NCBI RefSeq assembly: GCF_001654495.1
Contig: NZ_CP015849.1
Span: 2,432,501 to 2,496,500 of the forward strand
From: Streptomyces sp. SAT1
GTDB lineage: Bacteria > Actinomycetota > Actinomycetes > Streptomycetales > Streptomycetaceae
DNA: 64,000 bases
Direction of reading: 5' to 3'
A model generated the notes under the pieces. The model made no database searches. It was not told where the DNA came from and was given only the letters and a program-made list of their open reading frames with translations. Positions within the stretch are counted from its first letter, which is position 1, and every line of letters begins with the position of its first letter. Made by a program: the position numbers and the translations under genes. Below are positions 62,376 through 64,000 of this stretch, piece by piece.

Positions 62376-64000
62376 GCGGAACCTCCGATCAGGGTGAGGA
62401 AGGCGTCCTCCAGGCGGCGGTGCGGGCCCACGGAGGCGACGGGCACGTCCAGCCGCACCAGCTCCACGACCAGGCGCTCGGCCGTGCCGCCGGGTTCGAG
62501 GCGGACCAGCAGGCCGTCGTCGGTGCGGACCGCCGAGGCCACGCCCGCCAGCGCGGCGACCTTCTCGGCCACGGGCTCGTCCACCGGGGCCGCGGTGCCG
62601 ATCAGCAGGGTGTCGCCGGAGCCGATGATGTCGCGGACCGGACCCGCCTGGACCAGCCGTCCCCGGTCCATGACGACCAGGTGCGTGCAGGACTGCTCGA
62701 CCTCGGCGAGCAGATGGCTGGAGACGATGACGGTGCGCCCGCCGGCCGCGTACCGGATCATCACCTCGCGCATCTCGCGGATCTGCGGCGGGTCGAGTCC
62801 GTTGGTCGGCTCGTCCAGGATCAGCAGGTCGGGCAGGCCCAGCATGGCCTGGGCGATGGCCAGGCGCTGGCGCATGCCCTGCGAGTAGGTGCGCACCGCG
62901 CGGGCCAGGGCGTCGCCGAGGCCGGCGATCTCCAAGGCCTCGTCCAGGTGGGCGTCCTCGGCCGGGCGGCCGGTGGCCCGCCAGTACAGCTCCAGGTTCT
63001 CCCGGCCGGACAGGTGCGGCAGGAAGCCCGCGCCCTCGACGAAGGCGCCGACTCTGGACAGGACGGGCGCGCCGGGCCGGATCGCGTGGCCGAAGACGCG
63101 GATCTCGCCCTCGTCCGGCCGGATCAGGCCCATCAGCATGCGCAGGGTGGTCGTCTTGCCCGCGCCGTTGGGTCCGAGCAGGCCGAGCACCTGGCCGCGC
63201 TCCACGCGGAAGGACAGCTCGCGCACGGCGTACCGGTCGGCGGACTTCGCGTAGCGCTTGCTGAGGCCGGTGATCTGGAGCGGGACGCCGGCGAGGGCCG
63301 GGTCGGGTGCGGGGGCCGCGGTGCGGCGGCGGGCGGTGAGCAGCAGGGCGAGGGCGAGGGCGGCGCCCGCGGCGGGCAGCCACCACACCCAGGAGGGCAG
63401 CGGGGCCGCCGCCGTGGTCACACCGGGCGCGGTGGGCACCGTCAGCGGGCCGCGCAGGGCCGCGGTGTACGTGGCGGGGGCGGCCGGGGAGGCGTAGCCG
63501 AGGTCGGTGGAGGCGAGGACCAGGCGGAGCCGGTGGCCCTTCTGCACCTCGTGGTCGATGGCCGGGAGGGTGAGCCGGACGTCCTTGCCGGCCTTGGCGC
63601 CCTCGACGCGGACCGGGGTGACCAGTTGGGCGGGCAGCACCGGGCGGGCCGAGCCGGGGCCGACGTCGTACACCTTGGCGAACAGGACCGCGTCGTCGCT
63701 GGTGGAGGTGATGTGGACGGTGGCGGTCGGGGAGCCGGTGATGCGCAGGTCGTGGTCGACGGGGGCCGACTGGAAGCTCGCGTTCTGGCCGGGGAAGTCA
63801 AGGGAGACGCCGAGGCCGAGCGCGGAGAGCTGGGTCAGTGAGCCGCCGGCCGCCCCGGCGAGGCCGGGCAGGGCGGAGACGGCGGGCGGGCTGCCGCCGG
63901 CCGGGTTCTGGAAGCGCTGGGTGCCTCCGGCCAGGGCGACGGTGTGCTCGCCGCTGCTCAGGCCGGGGTAGGCGGCCGCGCTCGCGCCGCGCAGCAGGGC
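62372..64000 (-). CDS. S15/PepX-type hydrolase fused to ABC ATPase, partial (5' end outside window)
   Basis: The minus-strand frame is open to the window edge, giving at least 542 codons. The N-terminal visible part is a PepX_C jelly-roll: FPGQNASFQSAPVDHDLRIT, then HITSTSDDAVLFAKV and GHRLRLVLASTDLGY. This is the C-terminal domain of X-Pro dipeptidyl-peptidase/CocE-type serine hydrolases; the catalytic domain would lie outside. A helix (WWLPAAGAALALALLL) then leads to an ABC ATPase with GPNGAGKTT, YSQGMRQRL and LLILDEPTNGLD. The downstream gene is the permease. Confidence 0.88.
   Translation of the reverse strand, partial: ALLRGASAAAYPGLSSGEHTVALAGGTQRFQNPAGGSPPAVSALPGLAGAAGGSLTQLSALGLGVSLDFPGQNASFQSAPVDHDLRITGSPTATVHITSTSDDAVLFAKVYDVGPGSARPVLPAQLVTPVRVEGAKAGKDVRLTLPAIDHEVQKGHRLRLVLASTDLGYASPAAPATYTAALRGPLTVPTAPGVTTAAAPLPSWVWWLPAAGAALALALLLTARRRTAAPAPDPALAGVPLQITGLSKRYAKSADRYAVRELSFRVERGQVLGLLGPNGAGKTTTLRMLMGLIRPDEGEIRVFGHAIRPGAPVLSRVGAFVEGAGFLPHLSGRENLELYWRATGRPAEDAHLDEALEIAGLGDALARAVRTYSQGMRQRLAIAQAMLGLPDLLILDEPTNGLDPPQIREMREVMIRYAAGGRTVIVSSHLLAEVEQSCTHLVVMDRGRLVQAGPVRDIIGSGDTLLIGTAAPVDEPVAEKVAALAGVASAVRTDDGLLVRLEPGGTAERLVVELVRLDVPVASVGPHRRLEDAFLTLIGGSA

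Overview
The window is very GC-rich chromosomal DNA from a Streptomyces. Codon third positions are almost all G or C, many starts are GTG, and genes often overlap by ATGA or GTGA. It carries chaplins, rodlins, a melC tyrosinase pair, ssbB and LAXTG-type (class E) sortase substrates. From memory, the right half follows the S. coelicolor order chpG - melC2 - melC1 - chpF - (polysaccharide genes) - chpA - chpD - rdlA / rdlB. All gene calls come from reading translations and motifs; no database search was run.

Layout. 1-11.05 kb: one forward cluster resembling the mycobacterial GlnX-GlnH-PknG amino-acid sensing pathway. It holds the C-terminal part of a membrane sensor, a lipid-anchored or secreted glutamate-type binding protein, a coiled-coil protein, a PknG-type kinase, a PP2C phosphatase, a VWA protein and an FHA protein with a long Gly/Pro tract. 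The kinase, phosphatase and FHA protein each carry two zinc-ribbon-like Cys pairs. 11-27 kb is mostly chromosomal housekeeping: a PCMT-like methyltransferase, a truncated globin, a two-permease ABC exporter, a thioesterase, EttA, small hypotheticals, a Cys-Gln thioester surface protein and SsbB. 27.3-31.3 kb holds two adjacent dynamin-like GTPases, followed by tRNA-Arg(UCU) and a small K+ channel. 32.4-33.2 kb is a decayed IclR-like regulator plus short tandem repeats. 33.2-38.2 kb carries a giant secreted M4-M28 double peptidase with a chitin-binding tail, and an XRE regulator.

38.4-61.4 kb is the aerial-surface locus. It contains four chaplins, two divergent rodlins, a tyrosinase with its copper chaperone, and three small secreted proteins. 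Between chpF and chpA lies a nine-gene polysaccharide cluster: two GT4 glycosyltransferases, a polyprenyl-phosphate sugar transferase, a Wzy-like polymerase, a MurJ/Wzx-like flippase, a deacetylase, a Wzz-like protein, a CelD/FemAB-like acyltransferase and a GH26-like hydrolase. Sequences resembling sigma-BldN promoters precede chpG, chpF and one rodlin.

41.5-46.3 kb interrupts this locus and looks acquired. Broken pieces of a WhiJ-type cluster (HATPase C-terminus, XRE N-terminus, DUF5753 C-terminus) surround an intact divergent module. One arm has an XRE-TPR regulator and a 5-formyl-THF cyclo-ligase-like protein. The other arm has two small resolvase-fold proteins and a HATPase. A palindrome plus a phased extra half-site lies between the arms. 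This is the best candidate here for an undescribed system. The window ends in an ABC exporter whose ATPase is fused to an S15/PepX-type hydrolase.
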